38,231 nucleotides of DNA from Nitrososphaerota archaeon. GTDB lineage: Archaea; Thermoproteota; Nitrososphaeria; Nitrososphaerales; Gagatemarchaeaceae. Below the pieces are notes generated by a model. The model made no database searches. It was given only the letters and a program-made list of their open reading frames with translations, and was not told where the DNA came from. The stretch is from the NCBI GenBank assembly GCA_016200045.1, contig JACQFN010000012.1, positions 1-38,231 on the forward strand. The letters run 5' to 3'. Positions within the stretch are counted from its first letter, which is position 1. The number at the start of each line of letters is the position of its first letter. Made by a program: the position numbers and the translations under genes. Positions 1 through 8,596 of this stretch are shown one piece after another.

Positions 1-234
1 CGGTGCTAAGTCTTCTGTTCCAATCGGTTTTGCGTTCCCAGTTGAAAGAAATTCCCATATCGGTCGGAAGGGTTCCATCGGGAAGCTTGCATTTGGCTAC
101 ATGGTCTAGCATGGTCTCAGGATTCTTTTTGAGTTCAGCAAGTCAGTTTCGAGCGTATCAAGGAACTGGGACGCTTGTTCTCTCTTCTCTTTTGTTCCGC
201 GAAACGAACTCTGGTGCGATGTCGGGTCTTCGGG
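1..234 (-). pseudogene. Broken or edge-truncated open frame, unknown product
   Basis: Reading leftwards, one frame is open from about 234 to 142 and has a coding look (...KREQASQFLDTLETD). A second frame is open from about 142 to the window edge (AELKKNPETMLDHVAK...). The two join into one plausible polypeptide if a single base is missing near 142-145. An ATG at 112 could instead start an intact edge-truncated gene in the second frame. I recognise no family. The fragment lies just downstream of the membrane-protein gene ending at 250 and near a transposase-like remnant, so decay is possible, but so is a sequencing indel. Confidence 0.3.
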
Positions 235-249
235 TTATGGTGGTGCAAC

Positions 250-717
250 TCAGGGCATGGGTGAAGTTTTTGGAACTTGCGTCCTCTGTTGAAGCCATGT
301 GTATAGGTCGAATCCACGCTTCCGATTCCAGCGATTTGGAACCACAATCGCGGATGGGTAATCTCCGATTGAGAATGAGACGCGGGTGTTGGTCGAAAAG
401 TCTCCGAAGTTCTTCCTGAACTTTGTCAAGTTCTCAATCTTGTCGTAGCTCTCTCTGAGGTTCACTTTCCAGCCTGTTACCTCAAAATAATCATTGAAGA
501 ATCGAATCTCCTGTAGCGGATTTCGCCTATACCTGTAGATTGACCAGAGGGAGGCAATGGCGAAGAGGCTCGGAGTGCTAAGGACAGTGAACAAGCCTAA
601 GTCTGTTAGGCCGAGGTATATTGCCAATGGTGGGCAGACAATTAATAGAAATACTGAGAACAGATACCAAGTCCTAAGTGTGTGTCTGAAGGTCGGCTGC
701 GGGCCCTTTTCCGACAA
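250..717 (-). CDS. Small membrane protein of unknown function
   Basis: The product has 155 residues with two hydrophobic segments near the N terminus (about 17-40 and 43-62). A basic patch (YRYRRN) follows, then a soluble C-terminal part of about 90 residues with alternating hydrophobic and polar residues. This layout resembles small PH-like membrane proteins, but I do not recognise a family. The start is a TTG at 717. An AT-rich block (AGATAAGAG on the minus strand, near 745-750) lies at the right distance for an archaeal TATA box and a leaderless transcript. Expected to be membrane-anchored with the soluble part on one face. Confidence 0.6.
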   Translation of the reverse strand: MSEKGPQPTFRHTLRTWYLFSVFLLIVCPPLAIYLGLTDLGLFTVLSTPSLFAIASLWSIYRYRRNPLQEIRFFNDYFEVTGWKVNLRESYDKIENLTKFRKNFGDFSTNTRVSFSIGDYPSAIVVPNRWNRKRGFDLYTWLQQRTQVPKTSPMP

Positions 718-754
718 AGCCTCACATCTCGTAAGTCTGCCTTTCTCTTATCTG

Positions 755-975
755 TTAGGTGGTTGCCCGAACGGCCTTCTTGATTAGGTCTTCCATCTGA
801 TTCCATCCAAGCCCAAGTCCAACCCCGCCACCTGTGCAGGCGTCTTTCCGTCTAAGCCCATATGGGGCGAAGGAAGAGTCGCCCGAAACCGCTCCTTGAA
901 TCAACGTCCACTCTCCATCTCATAGGTGTACTTCACGTGGAATTTGGGACACCGGAGCTCTGAGGCTGTGCGGGT
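755..975 (-). pseudogene. Decayed transposase-like C-terminal remnant
   Basis: On the minus strand one frame carries PHMGLDGKTPAQVAG followed by a GIRWK-like segment (about 867-790). This resembles the C-terminal RPHxALxGKTPAE...W..LI signature of many DDE transposases and integrases. The frame then stops, but a one-base shift restores LIKKAVRATT and a TAA at 755-757, which is the expected family ending. Upstream in the same frame there is one in-frame TGA. No terminal inverted repeats are visible. The match to transposases is by eye only, and the part upstream of the TGA (CPKFHVKYTYEMESGR) is not a transposase motif I recognise. No other gene was seen in 718-1005. Confidence 0.45.
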
Positions 976-1005
976 CTAATGCCCGGGCGAAGATCTGTGG
1001 TGCGA

Positions 1006-1914
1006 TTAGGCGCTTACCGTCTTCGTCACATAGATCGGCGTGCCTTCTTCCGGCCTCAACACCAGCTTTGAGAATTCCTGATACAGGCGTTTGGTGACCG
1101 GTCCGACTCCTCCCGAGCCTATCTTGATCCCCCCAATCATACCTACGGCCCTGATCTCCGATTTCGTCCCAGAAAGGAAGACCTCGTCTGCCGTCAGCAG
1201 CTCGAACGGGGTGACGTCCCTCTCGCGGACATCTAGGCCGAGGTCAGAACACAGCGAAATCAGGCGTGCCCTCGTGACCCCGTGGAGAATGCCTGCCGCG
1301 GACGACGGGGTGGAGACAGTTCTGTCCCTGACCAGAAATACGTTGGTGACGCTCGCTTCCGAGACCAGGCCCCTGCTGTCGAGCAGAATGGAATCGTCTA
1401 CCCCCGCATTGTTCGCCTCTATCTTTGCCATTATGCTGTTCAGGTAGTTCAGCGACTTCATCTCGTGAGAAGTCGCCTCCACGGAGTCCCTCCTGACGGA
1501 TGAGATGATCGTCCTAACCACCTTCGGATCCTTCGGCCCCAGAGCCGTGGCCATGGGCTCCGCGATGATGAACAGCGTAGGCTCCTTGCACAGGTCGGGG
1601 TCGACCCCCAGGTCCCCCTCTCCCCGTGTGACCACCAGCCGGATGTACGCGTCCTTCAGGTGGTTCTTTCTGAGCGTCTCAACGACGGCCTCCGAGAGTT
1701 CGTGCTTGGATATGGGTATCTTGAGATGGATTACCTTCGCGCTGTCGTAAAGCCTCTCGATGTGGTCGTCTAGCCGGAACACGCTGCCGGCGTAAGCCCT
1801 TATCCCTTCGAACACACCGTCGCCGTACAGGAGCCCGTGGTCGAACACCGACACCACGGCCTTGGACTTCTCCACGAACTTCCCGTCGAAGTAGACGAAG
1901 AGCTCCTTCTCCAT
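1006..1914 (-). CDS. ilvE: Branched-chain amino acid aminotransferase
   Basis: A fold-type IV PLP enzyme of 302 residues, the usual family length. It interconverts branched-chain amino acids and their 2-oxo acids with glutamate/2-oxoglutarate in the cytosol, the last step of valine, leucine and isoleucine synthesis. Visible family marks are the early FDHGLLYGDGVFEG block, the PLP lysine K153 in HEMKSLNYLNS, and E186 in GLVSEASVTNVF. The ATG at 1914 is preceded by a TATA-like CGTTTTAAC at 1937-1945, so the gene probably has its own leaderless promoter despite lying only 37 bases downstream of aconitase. A D-amino-acid transaminase or aminodeoxychorismate lyase is less likely given the strong BCAT-like motifs. 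Confidence 0.93.
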   Translation of the reverse strand: MEKELFVYFDGKFVEKSKAVVSVFDHGLLYGDGVFEGIRAYAGSVFRLDDHIERLYDSAKVIHLKIPISKHELSEAVVETLRKNHLKDAYIRLVVTRGEGDLGVDPDLCKEPTLFIIAEPMATALGPKDPKVVRTIISSVRRDSVEATSHEMKSLNYLNSIMAKIEANNAGVDDSILLDSRGLVSEASVTNVFLVRDRTVSTPSSAAGILHGVTRARLISLCSDLGLDVRERDVTPFELLTADEVFLSGTKSEIRAVGMIGGIKIGSGGVGPVTKRLYQEFSKLVLRPEEGTPIYVTKTVSA

Positions 1915-1936
1915 GAATTTTCAGGAATTTCCCGCC

Positions 1937-1945
1937 GTTAAAACG
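1937..1945 (-). promoter_or_regulatory. TATA-like box for the aminotransferase
   Basis: CGTTTTAAC on the minus strand, centred about 27 bases before the ATG at 1914, fits a leaderless transcript. It lies in the short gap after the aconitase stop and argues for independent expression. Confidence 0.55.
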
Positions 1946-1951
1946 CTTGCG

Positions 1952-4648
1952 CTAATGCACAGACTTGGCCAGTTTCGAGAAGACGTAGGGGAGGACCCCG
2001 CCCATCTCCAGGTACCTCATCTCCGTTTCGTTTTCGACCCGGATGAGCGCTTGGAACTTCCTGACCCCTTTTTGTCCCGTTGCGGTCGCGTCTGCCCACT
2101 CACCCTGACCTCTCATCCTCGAGAGACCTACGATATCGAAGACCTCGTCCCCGGCCAGCCCCAGACCGGCGGCGCTCTCCCCCTCTCTGAACTGAAGCGG
2201 GACCACCCCCATTGCTACGAGGTTGCTTCTGTGTATCCGCTCATAGGTCTCGGCTATGACCGCCCTGACCCCAAGGAGCTTCGGCGCCTTTGCCGCCCAA
2301 TCCCTTGAACTCCCCGCCCCGTACTGCTTGCCTGCGAGGACAATGAGGGGAACCGATTCCCGCGAATATATTGCAGCCGCGTCGAAGATCGACATGGGCT
2401 TACCGTCCGGGAAGTGCGTAGTGAATCCACCCTCCTTTCCTCCGGAGAGAGCGTTTCGGAGACGGATGTTGTTGAAGCCTCCCCTGACCATGACGCCGTG
2501 GTTGCCTCTCCTGCTCCCGTACGTGCTAAGGTGGGCGAGGTCGACCCCCTCTCCCCTCAGGAGTTCCCCGGCCGGGCTGTCTACTGGGATCGTTCCTGCG
2601 GGCGAGATGTGGTCTGTGGTGACCTTGTCCCCGAGGATCGCCAGAACCCTTGCTCCGATGATGTCTTTGTTGGCAGGTTTGGACTGCCCGGTCTCGAACC
2701 ACGGAGGGTGTTTGATGTATGTCGATCCCTGTTCCCACGCGTAGACCTCTCCCCCAGACACGTTGAGAGAGTCCCACCGGGCGTCCCCCTTCATGGCGTC
2801 CGCATAGCGCTTCGAATAGAGGTCCGGGCTGAGCGACTTCTCAACAGCGGACCGAATGTCTGACATCCGGGGCCAGAGGTCCTTAAGGTAGACGAGCTTC
2901 CCGTCTTTCCCTACCCCGAGCGGGGTGCCGGAGAAGTCGAAGTCCTGCCTCCCGGCAAGCGCGTAGGCGACAACGAGCATCGGTGACATGAGGAACGAGC
3001 CCTTTACGAGGGGGTGGATCCTCCCGTCGAAATTCCGGTTGCCAGACAGCACAGCCACCACGTAAAGGTCTCTCTCCTTGATTTCACTCTCGACCTCAGG
3101 TGCGAGGGGACCGCTGTTTCCGATGCACGTGGTACACCCGTACCCAACGAGGGCGAACCCGAGCGTGTCGAGGTGCCGGAGGAGGCCAGCCTTCTCGAGG
3201 TAGTCCGTGACAACTGTCGACCCAGGGGCCAGACTGGGTTTCACCCAAGGCTTGACCTTGAGTCCTGCTTCTATCGCGTTGCGAGCAATGAGTCCCGCCC
3301 CCACCATGACCGTGGGGTTCGAGGTGTTGGTGCAGCTGGTTATGGCCGCGATCACAATCGCCCCGTCCTGGAGAGGGTGATGGACGGGTCCGTCCTCCTC
3401 AAGCATCAGCTGGCTCCTCTGAGTCCCCGCACTTGCTCCCCCAGAGGGAGGCCGCGCGAGGCGCTGGTCGAGGAGGGCCCTGGCGAAGGACGGCACAGTC
3501 CCCAGGGCATGCCTTTCCTCGGGGTTCCTCGGCCCTGCTATCGAGGGCTCGACCTTGTCCAGATCTATCGTGAGTATTTCGGAGTAAGCGGGCTCGGCCC
3601 CGGACACGAAGAACCCGAACTTCTTCGCGTATCGCCTTGCGAACTCGACGTGCTCGGCCGAACGGGCTGTGCCTGTAAGGTACGCGAGCGTCACATCGTC
3701 GACAGGACAGAACCCGGCCGTGGCGCCGTACTCGGGGGACATGTTCCCTATCGTCGCCCGGTCGGGGACGGAGAGCTGTCCGTACCCCTCCCCGAAGTAT
3801 TCGACGAAGGCACCGACGACGTTCTTCTCCCTCAGCTTCTCCGTGACAGTGAGCACGAGGTCAGTCGGAGTGGCTCCCTCCTTGAGGCTACCGACGAACT
3901 TGACCCCCATCACCTTCGGGATCTGCATATGGTAAGGCTCCCCGAGCATCACCGCCTCGGCCTCTATCCCGCCAACACCCCATCCGAGGCACCCGACCCC
4001 GTTGACCATCGTTGTGTGGGAGTCGGTTCCAACCAAAGTATCGGGGAAAGCCTGCAGAGTCCCCCCGGCGTCCGAAGTGGCGAAGACCTTGGAGAGGTAT
4101 TCCAGGTTGAACTGGTGGCAGATTCCCTTCCCGGGCGGGAAAACTCTCATGTTCCTGAAAGAGGACTGCGCCCACTTCAGGAGTGAGTATCGCTCCGAGT
4201 TACGCTCGTATTCCCTTTCGAGGTTGACCCCGAACGCCATGTCGTTCCCCCAGGCATCGACCTGAATTGAATGGTCGATTACGAGGTCCACGGGCACCTT
4301 TGAATTGACGGCCTTGGGGTCCAGGCCGGCGCTCTTTGCGGCGTCTCTCATCGCAGCTAGGTCGACTATGAGCGGCACTCCGGTGTAGTCCTGCAGAAGG
4401 ACCCGGTACGGCATGAACGGCATCTCCTTCCCGATAGAAGCGGGCCAGTCAGCGAGAGCGGCGAATGCTTCGTCAGCGCCGTGCGTCGTTGTGGAGTGTC
4501 TCGCAGCGTTCTCAATCAGGACCCTGATGGAATAGGGTATTTTTTCGACCTCGTGCCCAAGCCCCTGAAGCCTAAGGACGTTGAAGCCGTTGGCAATCCC
4601 AGACGGAGTCTCCACTTTGTCACGCAGTACTTCAGCGCTGGCTGCCAA
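1952..4648 (-). CDS. acnA: Aconitate hydratase (AcnA/IRP type)
   Basis: This 898-residue protein matches aconitase A in length and order. It isomerises citrate to isocitrate through cis-aconitate in the TCA cycle using a [4Fe-4S] cluster. The cluster cysteines are visible as C439 (SCTNTSNP), C505 and C508 (GCTTCIGNSGPL). Other family blocks are the DSHTTMVNGVG substrate site and the C-terminal swivel domain with YGAGSSRDWAAK. The start is a TTG at 4648, two bases after the stop of the upstream MFS gene, so the pair is probably cotranscribed and translationally coupled. No other start is better placed. Confidence 0.96.
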   Translation of the reverse strand: MAASAEVLRDKVETPSGIANGFNVLRLQGLGHEVEKIPYSIRVLIENAARHSTTTHGADEAFAALADWPASIGKEMPFMPYRVLLQDYTGVPLIVDLAAMRDAAKSAGLDPKAVNSKVPVDLVIDHSIQVDAWGNDMAFGVNLEREYERNSERYSLLKWAQSSFRNMRVFPPGKGICHQFNLEYLSKVFATSDAGGTLQAFPDTLVGTDSHTTMVNGVGCLGWGVGGIEAEAVMLGEPYHMQIPKVMGVKFVGSLKEGATPTDLVLTVTEKLREKNVVGAFVEYFGEGYGQLSVPDRATIGNMSPEYGATAGFCPVDDVTLAYLTGTARSAEHVEFARRYAKKFGFFVSGAEPAYSEILTIDLDKVEPSIAGPRNPEERHALGTVPSFARALLDQRLARPPSGGASAGTQRSQLMLEEDGPVHHPLQDGAIVIAAITSCTNTSNPTVMVGAGLIARNAIEAGLKVKPWVKPSLAPGSTVVTDYLEKAGLLRHLDTLGFALVGYGCTTCIGNSGPLAPEVESEIKERDLYVVAVLSGNRNFDGRIHPLVKGSFLMSPMLVVAYALAGRQDFDFSGTPLGVGKDGKLVYLKDLWPRMSDIRSAVEKSLSPDLYSKRYADAMKGDARWDSLNVSGGEVYAWEQGSTYIKHPPWFETGQSKPANKDIIGARVLAILGDKVTTDHISPAGTIPVDSPAGELLRGEGVDLAHLSTYGSRRGNHGVMVRGGFNNIRLRNALSGGKEGGFTTHFPDGKPMSIFDAAAIYSRESVPLIVLAGKQYGAGSSRDWAAKAPKLLGVRAVIAETYERIHRSNLVAMGVVPLQFREGESAAGLGLAGDEVFDIVGLSRMRGQGEWADATATGQKGVRKFQALIRVENETEMRYLEMGGVLPYVFSKLAKSVH

Positions 4649-4650
4649 TC

Positions 4651-6129
4651 TTAGTCGACTGGGAGCAAACCTTCCGCCCCCGTATTTGAATCTGAGGCGT
4701 TCCCACCAACGCCTTGAGCCTTCACCCTCTCCCCCCTCAGCAGTGAGGGGAGGATTGCGGCAGCGTTGATTATGGCGAGGACCCTGTACACGTTGTCGAG
4801 CCCGTTCGCAAAAGCAGCCTTGTCAGAGACAGTCGCCATACCCGACCCAGCCGAGCCGATTATGCCTGTGATTAGCGAATAGGGTAGGAAGAACGCCAGG
4901 ATCAGGATGACGATGTTGAAGCTCATGGTGAAGCCGACGTTGAAGAAGGTCGCCCTAAGGCCAGAGGCGACACCTCTGCGGTGCGCAGGGACCGACCCCA
5001 TTATCGAGCTGATGTTCGGGGAGACGAAGAGCCCCATCCCCGCTCCTCCAACGACAAGATACGCGACAAGTGTCGCATACGGCGTATCAGGCCCTATCGT
5101 GGAGAGGAGTAGGAGGGACAGGGTCACCACCGCGAGCCCTGCGGTCGTGAAGGGCCTCGTCCCGAACCTGTCCGAAAGCCTCCCGCTCGCCGGGCCGAAC
5201 ACAAGGAAGGCGATGTCGAAGGGGATTATCGAGACTCCCGCCTCGATCGGGGAGAGCCCCTTGACGAGTTGGAGATAGAGGCTCAGGATAAGGATGAAGG
5301 CCCCCCACGCCATTGCGTTGAGGAGTTGCGTGGTGACCCCGCCGGCATACTCCCGGATTCTAAGGAGTCCGACGTCGAGAAGCGGGTAGGGGGTCCTCCG
5401 CTCGTACACAACGAACCCACTCAAGGAGAGGGCCGTGAGTATCCCGAGAGCGGCTACACCCCGAACCTCGGCGATTCCGTACGCCCCGAAAGTTAGCATT
5501 AGCAGTAGACTGGTAATGAATACGGAGAAGAGGCCGAACCCGACCCAGTCCATCGGGACGCCCCTCTCTCTCATGCCGACCTCGTGCAGCCGGCGGCGCG
5601 CCCACAGGGTCCCGAAGATTCCAACTGGTATGTTGATGTAGAATAGGAACCGCCAGTCGAGCACCGAAAGGATGAGCCCACTCAGGGTGAGGCCGAGCAT
5701 TGAACCGGCACGGAAGGCCACCGAATTGATTCCTAAGGCCCTGCCAAGCTCGTTGGAGGGGAACGCATCAGTGACTATCGCCGCGGAATTGGCGAAAAGC
5801 GCAGCGGACCCGACACCTTGGAATATTCTGGAAGCGATGAAGAAGTTGGGCGTGGAAGAGAGGGAGGTGAGGGTCGAACCAATCGTGAAAATCGTGAAAC
5901 CGATCGTGTAGACCCTGACCCTGCCCACGATGTCGCTGACCCTTCCAATGAAAAGCAGAGAGACTGTGCTCCCAATCGTGTATGCCTGCGTGAACCAGAT
6001 CGCCTGTTCGGCGTCGGCGTGGAGCGCGGCCGCCACGGTAGGGAGGCCGATCACGACGATCCTCCCGTCGATGCCGCTCATGAGCACCCCGACCGTCGTG
6101 ACAGTGAGGACGGTCCACTTGTACTGCAA
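4651..6129 (-). CDS. MFS transporter, DHA2 (EmrB/QacA) type
   Basis: A 492-residue integral membrane protein with about 14 hydrophobic helices, as in the drug:H+ antiporter-2 family. The N-terminal half shows the helix-1 to loop pattern (SGIDGRIVVIGLP), the inter-helix 2-3 motif GRVSDIVGRVRVY, and SRIFQGVGSAAL from the family's fourth helix. Members export hydrophobic compounds or metabolites in exchange for protons; the substrate cannot be read from sequence. The gene starts with TTG at 6129 behind a TATA-like GCTAAACC (6156-6163) and directly precedes aconitase with a two-base gap. That link could reflect export of an organic acid, but this is speculative. Confidence 0.88.
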   Translation of the reverse strand: MQYKWTVLTVTTVGVLMSGIDGRIVVIGLPTVAAALHADAEQAIWFTQAYTIGSTVSLLFIGRVSDIVGRVRVYTIGFTIFTIGSTLTSLSSTPNFFIASRIFQGVGSAALFANSAAIVTDAFPSNELGRALGINSVAFRAGSMLGLTLSGLILSVLDWRFLFYINIPVGIFGTLWARRRLHEVGMRERGVPMDWVGFGLFSVFITSLLLMLTFGAYGIAEVRGVAALGILTALSLSGFVVYERRTPYPLLDVGLLRIREYAGGVTTQLLNAMAWGAFILILSLYLQLVKGLSPIEAGVSIIPFDIAFLVFGPASGRLSDRFGTRPFTTAGLAVVTLSLLLLSTIGPDTPYATLVAYLVVGGAGMGLFVSPNISSIMGSVPAHRRGVASGLRATFFNVGFTMSFNIVILILAFFLPYSLITGIIGSAGSGMATVSDKAAFANGLDNVYRVLAIINAAAILPSLLRGERVKAQGVGGNASDSNTGAEGLLPVD

Positions 6130-6155
6130 ACCCAGTTCGACCGCCCCGATGGGTC

Positions 6156-6163
6156 GGTTTAGC
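6156..6163 (-). promoter_or_regulatory. TATA-like box for MFS-aconitase
   Basis: GCTAAACC on the minus strand lies about 30 bases before the TTG at 6129. It would drive the MFS-acnA transcript. Moderate match only. Confidence 0.4.
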
Positions 6164-6215
6164 GTTATCGGAGCCGGGTAAGATTCAACTATCGGAATGA
6201 ACGCGCGGTCCTCAG

Positions 6216-8264
6216 ATGGTCGAAGGAGAGAAGCCGAACTTCTTGGTCACCGAGAAGAGCCCGTACTTGCTCGAGCACGCCATGAATCCGGTAGAATGGA
6301 GGCCCTGGGGTGACGAGGCCTTGAACAAGTCAAAGAACGACGGGAAGCCGATCCTGCTCAGCATCGGCTACTCGACATGCCACTGGTGTCATGTGATGCG
6401 ATCAGAGTCCTTCGAGGACGCAGAAACAGCTCGAATCATCAACAAGAACTTCATCCCCATAAAGGTCGACAGGGAAGAGAGGCCGGAACTGGACTCCTAC
6501 TACATGAGCGCAGTCCAGTCCATGACTGGTGGCGGAGGCTGGCCCTTGACTGTCTTCCTCACCCCCGACCTGAAGCCGTTCTACGGCGGGACGTACTTTC
6601 CTCCCGAGCCGAGGTTCGGGATGCCCGGCTTCAAGCAGGTGCTGGAGTTCGTGGCGAGGATTTGGAGGGAAAGGCGCGACGAAGCGCTTGCGAGCTCCGA
6701 ACAGGTCTCTCAGGCTCTGCTGGAGCAGGGCAAACAAAGCGGGGGGGAGCTCACGAAGGACATCCTCGCAAGCGGGTACACCGCGCTCGCGTCGATTTTC
6801 GACGAAAGGAACGGGGGGTTCGGAGGGGCCCCGAAGTTCCCTCTGCCTCTGTCGACCGACTTCATGCTGCGTTATCATTCCAGGAACGGGACTGAGCTGG
6901 CCCTGAGGGCTGCGACGAAGACCCTGGACGAGATGGCGAGAGGGGGGATAAGGGACCATCTGGGAGGAGGCTTCCACAGGTACGCGACCGACCGTGTTTG
7001 GCTTGTCCCCCATTTCGAGAAGATGCTTTACGACAACGCGTTGTTGGCCAAGGTCTACATCGAGGCATTCCAGGTCACCGGCGCAAGGGAGTACGCGCGG
7101 GTGGCCTCCGAGACGATCGGCTGGATGATCTCGGAGCTTAGAGACGACAAGGGAGGTTTCTATTCCGCGCAGGATGCGGACACAGCCGAGGGGGAGGGAG
7201 TCTACTACACGTGGACCCCGGAAGAAATCGGAAGGATCCTAGGGAGCGACGCCGGGACCTTTTGCTCTCTCTACGGGATTACCAGAGGGGGAAACTTCGA
7301 AGGAAGGACAATCCTCCACGCTGACGCGTCCCAGTCATTGGAGAAGCGAATCGGAGGGTCGGAAGCCGAGGTCTATGCCAAGCTCGAAGGTTGGAAGAGA
7401 AAGCTCTACGAGGCGAGGCTCAAACGGCCCAGGCCCAAGACAGACGAGAAGGTGCTCACTTCCTGGAACGGGCTCGCAATATCGGCTCTGTCTATGTCAG
7501 GCTCAGTGCTAGGCGACGTGGAGCACCTGGAGAAGGCGGCAGAGGCTGCAGAGTTTGTCTTGAAGGTGAACTCCAGGGGAGGGAACCTTCTTCGAAGGTC
7601 CGTCGGAGGGGAGGCTGGACTGGACGGGACCCTGGAAGATTATGCGTTTTTCGTGCAGGGCCTCCTCGACCTCTTTGACGCGACGTCCGACCCAAGGTGG
7701 CTCAAGGAAGCGGAGAGGCTCACGCGCATCATGGTCAGGGTCTTTCATGACAAGAAGGATGGAGGGTTCTATTCATCACAGGAAGAAGCACCCTGGAGAA
7801 GGAAGGAAGACTACGACGGCCCCACCCCTTCAGGAAATTCGGTCGCAGTGAACAACCTCATCAGGTTGGCTGAAGTGATCGGGGACTCGGCCCTGAGGGA
7901 GCTCGCCGCCAATGCTTTGAAGCTGTTCGCCTCCAAGATGGAGGACAACCCGGCTGGACACTCGTGCATGCTGGGGGCGGTCGACCTCCTGGTGAACGGC
8001 CAGAAGGAAGTTGTGATCACCGCGAATGACAGGGAATCCGCGAAGGAAATGACCGCGATCGTTCGCGCCACATTCATGCCCGGGATGGCGACCATCGTGG
8101 CGACGCAGAAGAACGCCGCCGCGCTCGCAAAAGCGACCCCCCTATTGGAGGGGAGGAGCCCAGGCAAGAAACCAGTGGCGTACGTGTGCGAGAACTTCAC
8201 CTGCAAGCTACCGGCCACGACTCCCGACCAGCTCAGGGAACAGCTGAACCCTCGGACGGGCTAG
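6216..8264 (+). CDS. DUF255 thioredoxin-fold protein (YyaL/SPATA20 family)
   Basis: A 682-residue protein, typical of the YyaL/SPATA20 family. It begins with a thioredoxin-like domain containing C55-H-W-C58, with the hallmark [10 protein letters not shown] and [13 protein letters not shown] blocks. An alpha/alpha-barrel region like those of six-hairpin glycosidases and epimerases follows. The biochemical function of the family is not firmly known; a redox or carbohydrate-linked role is usually suggested. The CxxC is intact. The ATG at 6216 sits in an 86-base divergent region facing the MFS gene. A 98-residue unknown gene follows 33 bases downstream with its own TATA-like box. Confidence 0.92.
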   Translation: MVEGEKPNFLVTEKSPYLLEHAMNPVEWRPWGDEALNKSKNDGKPILLSIGYSTCHWCHVMRSESFEDAETARIINKNFIPIKVDREERPELDSYYMSAVQSMTGGGGWPLTVFLTPDLKPFYGGTYFPPEPRFGMPGFKQVLEFVARIWRERRDEALASSEQVSQALLEQGKQSGGELTKDILASGYTALASIFDERNGGFGGAPKFPLPLSTDFMLRYHSRNGTELALRAATKTLDEMARGGIRDHLGGGFHRYATDRVWLVPHFEKMLYDNALLAKVYIEAFQVTGAREYARVASETIGWMISELRDDKGGFYSAQDADTAEGEGVYYTWTPEEIGRILGSDAGTFCSLYGITRGGNFEGRTILHADASQSLEKRIGGSEAEVYAKLEGWKRKLYEARLKRPRPKTDEKVLTSWNGLAISALSMSGSVLGDVEHLEKAAEAAEFVLKVNSRGGNLLRRSVGGEAGLDGTLEDYAFFVQGLLDLFDATSDPRWLKEAERLTRIMVRVFHDKKDGGFYSSQEEAPWRRKEDYDGPTPSGNSVAVNNLIRLAEVIGDSALRELAANALKLFASKMEDNPAGHSCMLGAVDLLVNGQKEVVITANDRESAKEMTAIVRATFMPGMATIVATQKNAAALAKATPLLEGRSPGKKPVAYVCENFTCKLPATTPDQLREQLNPRTG

Positions 8265-8265
8265 G

Positions 8266-8274
8266 ATTTTAATC
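8266..8274 (+). promoter_or_regulatory. TATA-like box for the 98-residue unknown
   Basis: ATTTTAATC lies about 28 bases before the ATG at 8298, a classic leaderless spacing. Confidence 0.55.
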
Positions 8275-8297
8275 GGGCTCGCTCGCGCCGTCCACGC

Positions 8298-8594
8298 ATG
8301 GGAGTCTGGGAAATCCGCGGCCTTTTCGGGAACGAGTATGCGATGGAGCAGGCCATAGAAGAGCTGAAGAAACACAAGGGCTTCGAGTGGGAGGTCCTCG
8401 ACAGAAGGAACCTGTCTGTCAGGTTCTCGAGCAGGGACCCTCAGACCGAGTCCATAGTCAGGAGGACGTTCGAGATCAATCACGGATGGGTCGAGTCGGA
8501 AGCCCCCCTGGGAAGGTACGACCAGAAGAGGAAGGAAGAGAGGCAGAAGAAGATGAAGAAGGACGAACTGAAGCGCAAGCGCGCGGCGAAGTGA
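8298..8594 (+). CDS. Small charged protein of unknown function
   Basis: The product has 98 residues. The first 75 look like a compact alpha/beta domain (WEIRGLFGNEYAMEQAIEEL ...). The tail from about 74 on is very rich in Lys, Arg and Glu (KRKEERQKKMKKDELKRKR), is probably helical, and could bind nucleic acid or the ribosome. I do not recognise the family. The start ATG at 8298 is supported by a TATA-like box 28 bases upstream. It ends two bases before the convergent universal-stress-protein gene. Confidence 0.7.
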   Translation: MGVWEIRGLFGNEYAMEQAIEELKKHKGFEWEVLDRRNLSVRFSSRDPQTESIVRRTFEINHGWVESEAPLGRYDQKRKEERQKKMKKDELKRKRAAK

Positions 8595-8596
8595 GG

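Noticed and set aside
2036-2120. Possible tRNA or structured RNA in GC-rich repeats near the aconitase end
   Set aside because: No acceptor/T-arm pattern; the sequence is explained by the C-terminal codons of aconitase.
3014-4186. 390-codon open frame on the plus strand
   Set aside because: It lies entirely antisense to the aconitase gene, whose motifs are complete, and its translation is Arg/Pro-rich without a family likeness; it is a by-product of GC-rich codon use.
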